Of a DNA stretch of 64,000 nt, positions 45,608 through 54,397 are shown one piece after another. Under the pieces are notes generated by a model, which did no database searches, was not told where the DNA came from, and worked only from the letters and a program-made list of their open reading frames with translations. Within the stretch, counting starts at the first letter, position 1. Every line of letters begins with the position of its first letter. Origin of the DNA: Phytohabitans rumicis (GTDB taxonomy: Bacteria > Actinomycetota > Actinomycetes > Mycobacteriales > Micromonosporaceae); the NCBI RefSeq assembly GCF_011764445.1, contig NZ_BLPG01000001.1, forward strand, positions 4,464,001-4,528,000. The letters run 5' to 3'. A program made the translations under genes and the position numbers.

Positions 45608-46494
45608 TCACGCCCGCAACGCGGCACCGGCCGTTGTGCGGACCGCGTCCCGGTAGGCACCGCCGAACAGTGCCGTGTGCACGAGCATCAGGTGCAACTG
45701 GTGCAGCGGCACGCGCTCGCGCCAGCCGTCGGACAGCGGCCACTCCTCGCGGTAGGCGGCCAGCAACCGGTCTCCGTGCGGCACCCCGCCGAAGAGCGCC
45801 AGCTGGGCCAGGTCCGTCTCCCGGTGGCCACCGTGCGCCGCCGGATCCACCAGCCACGCCCGCCCGTCCGCTCCCCACAGCACGTTGCCGGGCCACAGGT
45901 CGCCGTGGATCCGGGCGGGCGGCTCGCTTCCGCCGTACCCCTCGATCCGGGAGATGACGTGCTCGACCAGCGCGACGTCGTCCGCGGAGAGTGCGCCGCT
46001 GTCGGCGGACATCCGCAGGTAAGGCCGGAGGCGGCGCTCGGCGAACCAGCCCGGCCAGGGGCCGGGCGACGGCGTGTTGTCAGCGGGCAGCGCGCCGATG
46101 AAGCCCCGCCACTGCGCCCCGAACGCCTCCGCGCCGGCCCGGTGCAGCGCCGCGAGGTCGCGGCCCAGGCGCTCGGCGGCGGCGGGGGAGGCCGCGCCCG
46201 GTTCGACCCATTCGAGCGCGAGCAGGTCGGGCAGCGCGGCGATCACCTCCGGCACCGGCACGGCGTCCGCCGCGCGCAGCCACCGCAGGCCAGCGGCCTC
46301 CGCAGCGAAAAATTCAGCTGGTACGCCGTCCGCCTCCCCACCCCAAGCTTTGGCGAAGAGGGACGTGCCGTCGTCCAGGGTGAGGCGGGAGGCCGTGCAG
46401 ATGCTCCCCCGGGGACCGGTGTCTCGCGGATCCGTTGATGGGTCAGGAAGGCAGTGAGGTGCTGGGGGTGCGCCCGGAGGTACGCGAGGTCCAT
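45608..46494 (-). CDS. Fructosamine-3-kinase-family protein, frameshifted
   Basis: Fructosamine kinase-like/aminoglycoside phosphotransferase-fold protein. It has LEWVEPG, a RLGRDLAALH motif, the catalytic IHGDLWPGNVLW and the metal-binding LVDPAAHGGHRETDLAQL. ATG 46494 gives MDLAYLRAHPQHL, a normal family start, but the frame breaks after ETPVPGG. Adding one base to the 5-C run at 46406-46410 (plus strand) yields PVPGGSICTASRLTLDDG and a continuous 295-residue protein. It likely repairs glycated proteins if intact. It is divergent from the GNAT gene. Confidence 0.82.
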
Positions 46495-46553
46495 ACCGAC
46501 CACTCTTACCAAGTGGGTGTCACAGCCGGCGGAACAGGGGTAAGTATGACGTC

Positions 46554-47057
46554 ATGGCGGTGACGATCCGGTCGTACCGGCCGGGCGACCATAGCGCCGG
46601 GCGGCGACTCTGGGTCGAGCTGGCCGAGCGGCACCGGGCGCTCTACGAGGACCCGGGCTACGGCGGCGCGGACCCGGGTGCGGCATTCGAGGACTATCTG
46701 ACCAGGCTGGACCTGTCCGGCATGTGGGTGGCCGACCACGGGAGGACGGGTGGTGGGCCTGGTCGGCCTGATCATGAAGGGTCGGGCGGGCGAGATCGAG
46801 CCGGTGGTCGTCACCGAGGCTCGGCGCGGGCAGGGGATCGGCCGGGCGCTGCTGGAGCACGTGGCCGCCGAGGCGCGGCGGCGCGGGCTCACGTACCTGA
46901 CCATCTCCCCGAGTCACGCAACGTGGACGCGATCCGGAGCCTGCACGCGGCGGGCTACGACGTGCTGTCCGCCGTGCAGCTCACGCTCGATCTGGGCCGG
47001 CGCGAGCACGAGTGGCGGGACGGCATTGACATGCACGAGCTTCGATTTAAGTCCTAG
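46554..47057 (+). CDS. GNAT family N-acetyltransferase with two compensating frameshifts
   Basis: 167-residue acetyltransferase fold. It begins MAVTIRSYRPGDHSAGR and ends in the frame it began in. Between about 46742 and 46907 the GNAT core is in another frame: VVGLVGLIMKGRAGEIEP, then the acetyl-CoA motif RRGQGIGRALLEHV. Removing one G from the run at 46740-46742 and adding one C to the run at 46907-46910 gives one continuous protein with ISPESRNVDAIRSLHAAGY. As given, the cofactor-binding motif is lost. Acceptor unknown. Confidence 0.78.
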   Translation: MAVTIRSYRPGDHSAGRRLWVELAERHRALYEDPGYGGADPGAAFEDYLTRLDLSGMWVADHGRTGGGPGRPDHEGSGGRDRAGGRHRGSARAGDRPGAAGARGRRGAAARAHVPDHLPESRNVDAIRSLHAAGYDVLSAVQLTLDLGRREHEWRDGIDMHELRFKS

Positions 47058-47078
47058 CAGGGCAAATACGCACGGTAG

Positions 47079-47107
47079 CTGTGGATAACTTGGCGTGTTA
47101 TCCACAG
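47079..47107. promoter_or_regulatory. Palindromic pair of perfect DnaA boxes
   Basis: CTGTGGATAA (47079-47088) and TTATCCACAG (47098-47107) flank nine bases. Each half contains a perfect TTATCCACA DnaA box, facing outwards. It lies 41 bases upstream of the DUF4192 start, so DnaA could control this gene. Such a perfect dyad is unlikely by chance in GC-rich DNA. Confidence 0.65.
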
Positions 47108-47147
47108 GGGGTACCAGGCGGTGTGGACGACCACGAGGCTCCTCCGC

Positions 47148-48176
47148 ATGACGCCGAAGCTCTCCCTCCGCTCTCCCGCCGAGCTGATCTCCGCAGTCCC
47201 GTACCTGCTCGGCTTCCACCCCAGCGACAGCGTGGTCGTGGTCGGACTGCGGGCGAAACAGCTCGTCTTCGCCGCGCGCGGCGACCTGGACAGCCCGCCC
47301 GGCTCGGTGGAGTACATGACCTCGGTCATCATGCGGCAGGGCGTCGACTCGGCGGCGGTCATCGGATTCGGCGCCGCCGAGCGGGTGCACAATCCGATCA
47401 TCGCGCTCAGCGCCGCGCTGGAGAACCATCGGGTCGACGTCGTCGAGGCGCTGCGGGTGGCCGACGGCCGCTACTGGTCGTACATGTGCGAAAACCAGGA
47501 CTGCTGCTCCCCGGACGGCATGCCGTACGACCCGGCGGCCAGCGAGATCGCCGCCGCGGCCACGATGGCGGGCCAGGTCGCGCTGCCCGACCGCGCGGCG
47601 CTCGTCCGCCAGGTCGCGCCGATCGGCGGCCTCACCAGGGAGTCGATGCGCCAGGCGACCGACCGCGCCGCCGTACGCCTCGCCGACCTGCTCACCACCG
47701 CAACCCCCGGTGACGTGCTGGGCAGCCGTGCGCTGCGCCGGGCCGGCGAGGCGGCCGTACGGGAGGCGATGCAGCGCCACCGCGAGGGCGGCCGGCTCAC
47801 CGATGACGAGGTGGCCTGGCTGACGGTGCTGCTGGTGCACCTGCCGGTCCGCGACTTCGCGTGGGAGCGGCTCGGGCCCGGCGACTGGCACGTCGAGCTG
47901 TGGATCGACGTGTTGCGCCGGGCCGAGTTCGAGCTGGTGCCGGCGCCGGCGTGCCTGCTCGCGTTCGCCGCCTGGCGGTCCGGTCAGGGCGCGCTGGCCC
48001 ACGCCGCGGTCGAGCGGGCCCGGCGCGCCGACCCGACGTACTCGATGGCGCAGCTGCTCGACGAGGTGCTCGGGCGCGGCGTCCCGCCGTCCATAATGGA
48101 CGATTTCCCGTTGTCGCGGCGGTCGCGGCCGGGAGCGCGAAAGCCGCGCCGCCGCCCACGCCGCGCTAAGGCTTGA
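47148..48176 (+). CDS. DUF4192 domain protein
   Basis: 342 residues, beginning [34 protein letters not shown], typical of the actinobacterial DUF4192 family (function unknown). A Cys-rich patch [11 protein letters not shown] lies near residue 112. The basic C-terminal tail [16 protein letters not shown] suggests nucleic-acid binding. ATG 47148 has GAGG nine bases upstream; GTG 47121 is an upstream alternative. The 3' end overlaps fdhD on the other strand by 11 bases. Confidence 0.85.
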   Translation: MTPKLSLRSPAELISAVPYLLGFHPSDSVVVVGLRAKQLVFAARGDLDSPPGSVEYMTSVIMRQGVDSAAVIGFGAAERVHNPIIALSAALENHRVDVVEALRVADGRYWSYMCENQDCCSPDGMPYDPAASEIAAAATMAGQVALPDRAALVRQVAPIGGLTRESMRQATDRAAVRLADLLTTATPGDVLGSRALRRAGEAAVREAMQRHREGGRLTDDEVAWLTVLLVHLPVRDFAWERLGPGDWHVELWIDVLRRAEFELVPAPACLLAFAAWRSGQGALAHAAVERARRADPTYSMAQLLDEVLGRGVPPSIMDDFPLSRRSRPGARKPRRRPRRAKA

Positions 48177-49008
48177 CCCGATGGCTGGCCGTGTAGATGT
48201 TCATCGTGGCGCCGCGGAGAAAGCCGACCAGCGTCATGCCCGCCTCGTCCGCCAGGTCTGCCGCCAGCGTGCTGGGCGCGGAGACCGCCGCGAGCAGGGG
48301 CAGGCCGGCCATCCACGCCTTCTGGGTCAGCTCGAAGCTGGCCCGCCCGGAGACCAGGAGCACGTGGCCGCGCAGGGGCAGGCGCTGCTCGCGGGCCGCC
48401 CAGCCGATCAGCTTGTCGACCGCGTTGTGCCGCCCCACGTCCTCGCGGAGCGCCACCAGCTCGCCCTGCGGGGTGAAGAGCCCGGCCGCGTGCAGCCCGC
48501 CGGTGCGCTCGAAGACCCGCTGGGCGGTGCGCAGCCGGTCCGGGAGCGCGGCGAGCACGTCCGCGCCGACCGCCACGGGGTCGCCGGCCACGTCGTACGG
48601 CGACCGGGTGCGCACCGCGTCGATGCTGGCCTTGCCGCAGACGCCGCAGGAGCTGGTGGTGTAGAAGTTGCGGGTCGGATCCGTCTCCGGCGGCGGCACG
48701 TGCCCCGCCAGCACCACGTCCACCACGTTGTACGTGTTGGGACTGTCCGCGCCGGCGCAGAGCTGGGCGGTCACCACGTCGTCGGCCGCCCGGATCACGC
48801 CCTCGGTGAGCAGGAAGCCGATCGCCAGGTCCAGGTCGTCGCCGGGCGTGCGCATGGTCACGGCCAGCGGGCGCCGCCGCCCCGGTCCGGCCGGGCCGAC
48901 CCGGATCTCCAGCGGTTCCTCGGCGGCGAGGGTGTCCCGCCGCTCGACGGCCCGATGCCCGCCCGCGTCGATCCGCAGCACCTTACGCCGATCCGTCGCG
49001 CGTCCCAT
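48166..49008 (-). CDS. fdhD: Formate dehydrogenase accessory sulfurtransferase FdhD
   Basis: 280 residues. The Cys loop is SSCGVCGK (the CxxC that passes sulfur to the Mo-bisMGD cofactor). Other motifs are [36 protein letters not shown] and the nucleotide-binding [12 protein letters not shown]. It activates the formate dehydrogenase-type enzyme encoded at 54398-56665. ATG 49008 is chosen over 49017 because the ribosome binding site is too close to the latter. Confidence 0.95.
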   Translation of the reverse strand: MGRATDRRKVLRIDAGGHRAVERRDTLAAEEPLEIRVGPAGPGRRRPLAVTMRTPGDDLDLAIGFLLTEGVIRAADDVVTAQLCAGADSPNTYNVVDVVLAGHVPPPETDPTRNFYTTSSCGVCGKASIDAVRTRSPYDVAGDPVAVGADVLAALPDRLRTAQRVFERTGGLHAAGLFTPQGELVALREDVGRHNAVDKLIGWAAREQRLPLRGHVLLVSGRASFELTQKAWMAGLPLLAAVSAPSTLAADLADEAGMTLVGFLRGATMNIYTASHRVKP

Positions 49009-49130
49009 GTCGCCCATCTTCTCTCCCCAATTCGTGCCACTCCCACATCGGCGCCCAATCAGGCACGAAGGTCCCTCCGAAGCCCTCGTAGAAGCCGGCC
49101 GTCCGGCCGGGGCACTGAGGGAGGAACCTG

Positions 49131-50810
49131 ATGGGTTCGAGGAAAGGAACGGTCAAGCGGGTATCGCTGACCGCGACCGCACTGACCGCGGGGCTCGCCG
49201 GAGCGGCCATCGTCGCGGTCGCGACCGGGATGGTCTCGATCGGCACGTGGGTCCCGGGCAACGACGAGCCGGCGACCGAGCTGGCCGGGGCGAGGAGCAA
49301 GGCGGGCGACGGCTACGGCGACCGCGGTGACCTCTTCGTCGCCACCCAGGACAACCGCCTCTACCGGTTCGACAAGCTGGGCGCCGGCAAGCAGGAGCTC
49401 AACGTGGCCATCACCGGCCTGGCGTCTGGCGAGAAGCTGGTCGGCATCGACACCCGGCCCGCCAACGGCCAGCTGTACGCCGTCGGCAGCACCAGCCGCC
49501 TGTACGTCATCGACCCGATCAGCGGCATGGCCAGCCCGGTCGGCACCCCGTTCGCCACCGCGCTGTCCGGCAAGCGGTTCGGCGTCGACTTCAACCCCAC
49601 CGTCGACCGGCTGCGCATCATCAGCGACACCGGCCAAAACCTGCGCATCGACCCGACGACCGGTGCGGTGGCGGGCGTCGACACGGCCCTGAACCGCCAG
49701 GGCGTGACGGCCGCCGGCTACACGAACAGCGTGGCCGGGGCGACCTCGACCGCCCTGTACGACATCGACAGCAAGAAGGACAGCCTGGTGTTGCAGGGCT
49801 CCAAGCCCGGCGTCACCCCGGTCGTCTCGCCGAACACCGGCCAGCTCTTCCCGGTCGGCCGGCTCGGCGTCGACGTCGTGGGCCTGGACGGGTTCGACAT
49901 CGTGGGCGCCGCGAAGAGCGCGATGTTCAACGAGTCGGACTACACCGCGCTGGCCGCGGTCCGGATCAAGGGCAGCGACGACACCCGGCTGGTCCGGATC
50001 GACCTGCGCAGCGGCAAGGCGACCTCGAAGGCGAAGCTGCCCAAGAACGTCGTCGGCATCACCGCCTCGGCCGGCGCCCCGCAGACCGTGTACGCCACGA
50101 CGGCCAAGAACGACCTGGTCAGCTTCGACCGGGACAGCCTGAAGATCCGTTCGCAGCAGCCGATCACCGGGCTGGCGTCCGGCGAGAAGGTGCTGGGCAT
50201 CGACGTGCGGCCGGCCAACGGCCAGCTCTACGTGCTCGGCAGCACCAACCAGATCTACACGGTCAACCCGCTGACCGCGGCCGCCACCAAGGTGGGCACC
50301 CCGTTCAGCCCGGCCGTATACGGCAACGGCGTCGGCTTCGACGTCAACCCCGCCGTCGACCGGCTGCGCGTGGTCACCTCCACCGGGCAGAACCTCCGCC
50401 TCGTCCCCGACACCGCCGCCGTGGCCGGCGTGGACAAGGCCCTCGCGTACGCCGCCGACGACCGCAACGCCAAGTCCAAGCCCAAGGTGGCGCACGCCGC
50501 GTACACCAACAACCGGGTGGGCACGGCCAGCACGACCCTGTACGACGTCGACACCAACCTCGACGTGCTCGCCGTGCAGAACCCGCCGAACGACGGCACC
50601 CTGCGTACCACCGGCAAGCTGAAGCTGAACGTGGACAGCGCGGGCGGCTTCGACATCGCGGCCGACGGTGACGCCATCGCGGCGTTCTCCCGCTCGGGCG
50701 GCAGCCGGATCTACTGGGTGGACCTGAACTCCGGCCAGGCGAAGCTCATCGGCAAGTTGGGCCGTGGCAGCGTCCTCACCAGCCTCACCGTCGCTCCCCG
50801 CGGCGTCTAA
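49131..50810 (+). CDS. Secreted protein with two tandem DUF4394 domains
   Basis: 559 residues. An N-terminal membrane/signal segment (about 10-33) precedes two copies of a repeat of about 240-250 residues, each opening with a DNRLYRFD- or DLVSFDRD-type strand, then ITGLASGEK, [17 protein letters not shown], GVxFNPxVDRLRxxxxTGQNLR and GVD. The copies are roughly residues 65-300 and 310-555. DUF4394 predicts a beta-propeller-like exported protein of unknown function. Start ATG 49131 with GGGAGG upstream; fdhD is divergent. Confidence 0.9.
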   Translation: MGSRKGTVKRVSLTATALTAGLAGAAIVAVATGMVSIGTWVPGNDEPATELAGARSKAGDGYGDRGDLFVATQDNRLYRFDKLGAGKQELNVAITGLASGEKLVGIDTRPANGQLYAVGSTSRLYVIDPISGMASPVGTPFATALSGKRFGVDFNPTVDRLRIISDTGQNLRIDPTTGAVAGVDTALNRQGVTAAGYTNSVAGATSTALYDIDSKKDSLVLQGSKPGVTPVVSPNTGQLFPVGRLGVDVVGLDGFDIVGAAKSAMFNESDYTALAAVRIKGSDDTRLVRIDLRSGKATSKAKLPKNVVGITASAGAPQTVYATTAKNDLVSFDRDSLKIRSQQPITGLASGEKVLGIDVRPANGQLYVLGSTNQIYTVNPLTAAATKVGTPFSPAVYGNGVGFDVNPAVDRLRVVTSTGQNLRLVPDTAAVAGVDKALAYAADDRNAKSKPKVAHAAYTNNRVGTASTTLYDVDTNLDVLAVQNPPNDGTLRTTGKLKLNVDSAGGFDIAADGDAIAAFSRSGGSRIYWVDLNSGQAKLIGKLGRGSVLTSLTVAPRGV

Positions 50811-50830
50811 CGCCTCACTTCCCGCACAGA

Positions 50831-50862
50831 CCGCCCCGGCCCTCTTATGAGAGCCGGGGCGG
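50831..50862 (+). terminator. Terminator hairpin after the DUF4394 gene
   Basis: CCGCCCCGGC (50831-50840) pairs with GCCGGGGCGG (50853-50862), with a smaller CTC/GAG pairing nearer the loop. It begins 20 bases after the stop codon. Confidence 0.7.
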
Positions 50863-51019
50863 GTTACGTGCCGGCCCGTTGGCGCTACGGCGCCACCGTG
50901 TTTGCGGGACCACACCTCGTCGTACGCGCGGCATACCCTGCCCAAGTCAAAACCCCGGCGGCTTGCCGAAGCAGAGGCGACCGGGGTCTTCGCCGACAAG
51001 GTTACCAGGGAGCGGTCCG

Positions 51020-51549
51020 GTGACACCCGCCGAACTGACCACGCTCGAACAACGACTGTCTGCCGAACGCCTCGCCCCGTACCGGATCGCCGTCGGCGGC
51101 GACGTGCACCAGGCGGTCAAACTCTACGAGTGGAACGCCGACGCGTCGGCCGCCTTCTGGGCCACGCTCGGCCATGTCGAGATCCTGCTCCGAAACGCAA
51201 TGCATGATCAGCTCACATTGTGGTCCATCAGCGACCACAATGAGCCCCTCTGGTACCTGGACCCGGGCCAGCTCCTCACCGTCGAAGCACGCCAGGACAT
51301 CGCGAACGCGCGGAGACGCGCTACCCGGACCGGTCAGTCCGAGACGCCGGGCCGCGTGGTCGCCGAGCTGACGCTGGGGTTCTGGCGATTCCTTCTCGCC
51401 GGGCGATCTACAACCGCCCGCTCATGGACCTGCACGAGTCCGCACTGAGTGTCGCGGACTGGATCTGCCCGACGAGCCGCGCATGGATCGAGGGCCGATG
51501 CCCAGTGCGCCAGGTGTTGACCACGCGGCCCAGCGCCCTCGCGATCTAA
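51020..51549 (+). pseudogene. Abi-like (abortive infection family) gene with internal deletion
   Basis: The start GTG 51020 has AGGGAG seven bases upstream and opens VTPAELTTLEQRLSAERL. It continues with ALRNA-like VEILLRNAMHDQL and VVAELTLGFWRFLLAG, as in Abi-like proteins. The reading frame then shifts near 51400: the next frame gives IYNRPLMDLHESALSVADWICPTSRAWI to the TAA at 51547, matching the family C-terminus. The middle section of roughly 55 residues with the RNRIAHHEP-type motif is missing. An internal deletion, not a single-base change, best explains this. Confidence 0.65.
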
Positions 51550-51611
51550 GGCGATAGGAGGTGGCGCTGCCAGTCGTGGTCGCCGGACGCGGGGTGGGTG
51601 AAGGTGGACAT
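51546..51611 (-). CDS. Possible 21-codon small protein
   Basis: ATG 51611 is preceded by GGGAGGT with a four-base spacing and encodes MSTFTHPASGDHDWQRHL plus three residues, then TAG. The stop overlaps the Abi-like pseudogene stop in the opposite orientation. No family is recognised. The ribosome binding site is the only support, and a leader peptide or chance are both possible. Confidence 0.25.
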   Translation of the reverse strand: MSTFTHPASGDHDWQRHLLSP

Positions 51612-51789
51612 GGCGACCTCCCTCGGCACGCCGAGTGTCTACTGTGGACAGACGGATTGCACTCCGATCCCTTGGCAGGGGAGGGAGTGGGAGCCTGGGT
51701 TTGGCTGCAAGGCAAACCCTTGAGCTACCGATGACGGTACGGTGTGTTACGGGTGCGCACCACTGAGTTTCCGGCGTTACGGTGAAGCC

Positions 51790-52386
51790 ATGGATAACGT
51801 CGCGGCGATCGTGCTGGCGGGCGGTGCGGGGCGCAGGCTGGGCGGCGTCGACAAGCCCGCGCTGTTCGTCGGCCGCCGGAGCATGCTCGACCGGGTGCTC
51901 GCCGCGTCCACCATCGCGACCCAGCGCATCGTGGTCGGGTCGGTCGGGGAGGTGCCTCCCGACGTCCTGACCACGGTCGAGGATCCGCCCGGTGGGGGCC
52001 CGGTCGCGGCCACCGCCGCCGGCCTCGCGCTCGTCGAGCCGTGGGTGGACTTCGTGGCGGTCCTCGCCGCCGACCTTCCGTTCATGAGCCGGATGGCGCT
52101 CGGACTCCTCCAGCTCGACGTCGAGTTCTCCGGAAAAGACGGCGCGGTGTTCGTCGACGGGGACGGCCGCCGGCAGTTGCTGTGTGGCATGTGGCGGGTG
52201 TTCCTGCTGCGCGAGGCGATCAAACGCCTCGCCGAGCGTCGCGGCGAGCTTGCCGGCGCCTCCATGCGGGAGCTCGTGGACGGGATGACGGTCCAGGAGT
52301 CGCGTTGGAAGGACCGCGGGCCGCCGCCGTGGTTCGATTGCGACACCGAGGAAGATTTGCGGCGAGCGAAGAAGTGGGCGCGATGA
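51790..52386 (+). CDS. mobA: Molybdenum cofactor guanylyltransferase MobA-like
   Basis: 198-residue nucleotidyltransferase with LAGGAGRRLGGVDKPAL, the GTP-binding signature of MobA, then VEDPPGGGPVAATAAGL and AADLPFM. The C-terminus has WFDCDTEEDLRRA, shared by MobA/NTP-transferase proteins. It attaches GMP to Mo-molybdopterin to make MGD, as used by FdhF/YdeP enzymes. ATG 51790; its stop overlaps the next gene by four bases. Confidence 0.9.
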   Translation: MDNVAAIVLAGGAGRRLGGVDKPALFVGRRSMLDRVLAASTIATQRIVVGSVGEVPPDVLTTVEDPPGGGPVAATAAGLALVEPWVDFVAVLAADLPFMSRMALGLLQLDVEFSGKDGAVFVDGDGRRQLLCGMWRVFLLREAIKRLAERRGELAGASMRELVDGMTVQESRWKDRGPPPWFDCDTEEDLRRAKKWAR

Positions 52387-52604
52387 CGCTGGACGAGTGG
52401 ACCGTGGCGGCCTGCGCCGAGCTGGGCCTGGACGAGGGCGATGCGGCCACCACGCTCGTCCTCGATCTCGCCCGCGACGTGGCGCACAACGTGGTGCGCC
52501 CGGCCGCCCCGGTGACGGCGTACCTGTTGGGGCTCGCGGTGGGCCGCGGCGCCGACGCTGCCGACGCCGCGGCCCGTCTCACCGCCCTGTCCAGTCGATC
52601 CTGA
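52383..52604 (+). CDS. DUF6457-like small protein
   Basis: 73 residues, MTLDEWTVAACAELGLDEG...LARDVAHNVVRPAAPVTAYLLGLAVGRGAD. It matches my recollection of the DUF6457 family, found next to mobA in actinobacteria, sometimes fused to it. The ATGA overlap with mobA suggests coupled translation and a role in Moco guanylylation. Confidence 0.8.
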   Translation: MTLDEWTVAACAELGLDEGDAATTLVLDLARDVAHNVVRPAAPVTAYLLGLAVGRGADAADAAARLTALSSRS

Positions 52605-52622
52605 CGATCGACGGTCGAAGGG

Positions 52623-54200
52623 CTACGGGTCGATCACCACGGTGCAGGTGTACGTGCCCGGGATGAGATCTTGGAAGGTCTCACTGGTGTCGTCGAAGGC
52701 GCTCGGCGTGCCATCGGGTGGCGTGGCGGTCAGGCCGGTGCACGCGATCGTGGCGGCGGTACCGCCCGGCACCTGCGACTCGAACGACACTGTGATCTTG
52801 GAGAGCGGTGTGTTCGTGAACGTCACCGTCTCGCCGGCGTACGGGGTGTCCGCACAGCTGGCGCTGTTGTTCACCGTGACGTTCTTGTCCGCCTCGCCCT
52901 GGTAGTTGGCCGGGGTGGTCTCGTGCACGGTGTAGCTGCCGAAGAGCAGGTTGTCGAAGCATGCCTGCCCGTTCGCGTCGGTTGCCTTGGTGACACCGTT
53001 GACGGTGAAGTCGACGCCCGCGTGCGGGTGGTCGCCGGCGCCGTCCGCGACGTGCTTGCGCAGCTTGGTGACCAGGATGGCGCCGCGCTGGCGCGGGTCG
53101 ACGAACGTGAGCTCGACGGTGGAGTCCGCGGTCACCGTTACGTGCTGGTCAGCCGCGCCCTCATGGCCGGGCGGGACCACGGTCTCGACCACCCAGTATT
53201 CGCCCTGCAGGACCGCGGTGATCGTGCAGCTGCCGGTGGGCAGCGTGGTCGTGCAGGACTTGCCCGCGACGAGGGTGTCCTCGGCGCCGCGGCTGCCGCC
53301 GACCGGCGCGTTGTCCGCGTACAGCTGGAACGTGGCGCCGGCCAGCTTGGTGCCGGCGTCGTCGACCTTCAGGATCTTGACGGAGCCGCAGTTGCTGATG
53401 TTGACCGGCACCGGTGGCACGAAGTCCTTCAGCGCCGCGGTGAACGAGTCGGACGAGCGGCTCTTGAGGTACGCCGCGCCGAATCCGGCGCACACGTTCG
53501 GGTTGGGGAACAGCGCCGACAGCTTGACCTGCGCCTCACCGAACGTGCGTGCGCTCTGTCCGCCCAGCCCGTCGCTGTCGGCTGCCGGAATGTTCGAGGT
53601 GTTGATCGAGCCGGTGGCCAGGTTCGAGGCGGTCAGGTCGGTCGCCGGTCCCCACGCGCTGCCGGTCCAGCGGCGGATGAACAGCTGCGGGTTGGTGCCG
53701 CCCTGCGACAGGTCGTAGATGATGAGCAGGTCGCCAGCGGTCCGCACGGGGGTCACCCCGTTCGACGAGAGCGTGCTGCTCTGGTTGAACTCGAAGTCCA
53801 TGTTGGTGGTGCCCTGCGGGTCCTGCACCCGGGACCAGAACAGGTTCAGGAACCCGGTCGCGGTGGTGCCCTCCTGGTACACGCCGAAGAACTTCAGGTC
53901 GCTCTTGTTGGGCGGAATGCTGCCATCGACCACCGACGGCACTGCGGTGTCCTCTTTGGACCCTTGACCGAACGACTCGTCGGTGGGGCCGCTGGCCGTG
54001 TCCTGCTTGCGGGTCTCAGCGACGCTCGCCCAGTCGATCGACGGCGCGGGGTCGTCGACCTTGAGGTTCGCGTCGGTGTCGATCTCAAAGTTGCTGCCGG
54101 GCAGGCTCACCTCCGGGTGACTCGCCGCAGCCATCGTGGGCGCGAGGACCATTGCTCCGCCCACCACCGCGACCAGCGCGGCGCGACTCCATCGGTACAT
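52623..54200 (-). CDS. Secreted protein with prealbumin-like (SpaA/Cna-B) repeats
   Basis: 525 residues. A signal peptide (about 1-30) ends at MAAASH. Residues about 35-270 form a DUF-type beta-rich region with several TTN/ASN motifs. Then come three prealbumin-fold modules, each starting with a strand such as VKILKVDDAGTKLAGATFQLY or ILVTKLRKH and ending GEYWVVET or GSYTVHET. No LPxTG sorting motif is present, so anchoring is not explained. ATG 54200 with GGGGGA upstream; longer in-frame starts exist but lack a signal peptide arrangement. Confidence 0.83.
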   Translation of the reverse strand: MYRWSRAALVAVVGGAMVLAPTMAAASHPEVSLPGSNFEIDTDANLKVDDPAPSIDWASVAETRKQDTASGPTDESFGQGSKEDTAVPSVVDGSIPPNKSDLKFFGVYQEGTTATGFLNLFWSRVQDPQGTTNMDFEFNQSSTLSSNGVTPVRTAGDLLIIYDLSQGGTNPQLFIRRWTGSAWGPATDLTASNLATGSINTSNIPAADSDGLGGQSARTFGEAQVKLSALFPNPNVCAGFGAAYLKSRSSDSFTAALKDFVPPVPVNISNCGSVKILKVDDAGTKLAGATFQLYADNAPVGGSRGAEDTLVAGKSCTTTLPTGSCTITAVLQGEYWVVETVVPPGHEGAADQHVTVTADSTVELTFVDPRQRGAILVTKLRKHVADGAGDHPHAGVDFTVNGVTKATDANGQACFDNLLFGSYTVHETTPANYQGEADKNVTVNNSASCADTPYAGETVTFTNTPLSKITVSFESQVPGGTAATIACTGLTATPPDGTPSAFDDTSETFQDLIPGTYTCTVVIDP

Positions 54201-54321
54201 GACCGATCCCCCAAAACTCCCTGAGGAGTGCAGGGGCTGCGCCGGCTGGTTCACCGTTAAGCCCGCCGCCCCGAGGACGCAGCCGATACACCAATCGGCG
54301 CAAACGCTAGGCCGGGCGGTT

Positions 54322-54348
54322 GTTCACTTTCTGTTAACGGAAAGTAAC
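54322..54348. promoter_or_regulatory. 27-bp imperfect palindrome centred on GTTAAC
   Basis: GTTCACTTTC-T-GTTAAC-G-GAAAGTAAC reads almost as its own complement (two mismatches). It is in the 197-base gap between the surface protein start and the oxidoreductase stop. An operator for the surface protein gene, whose start is about 120 bases away, is plausible. Confidence 0.4.
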
Positions 54349-54397
54349 TGTACGTTCGGCGTCCGAAATAGGCTGAATCGGCAGGCGAATGTGCAGG

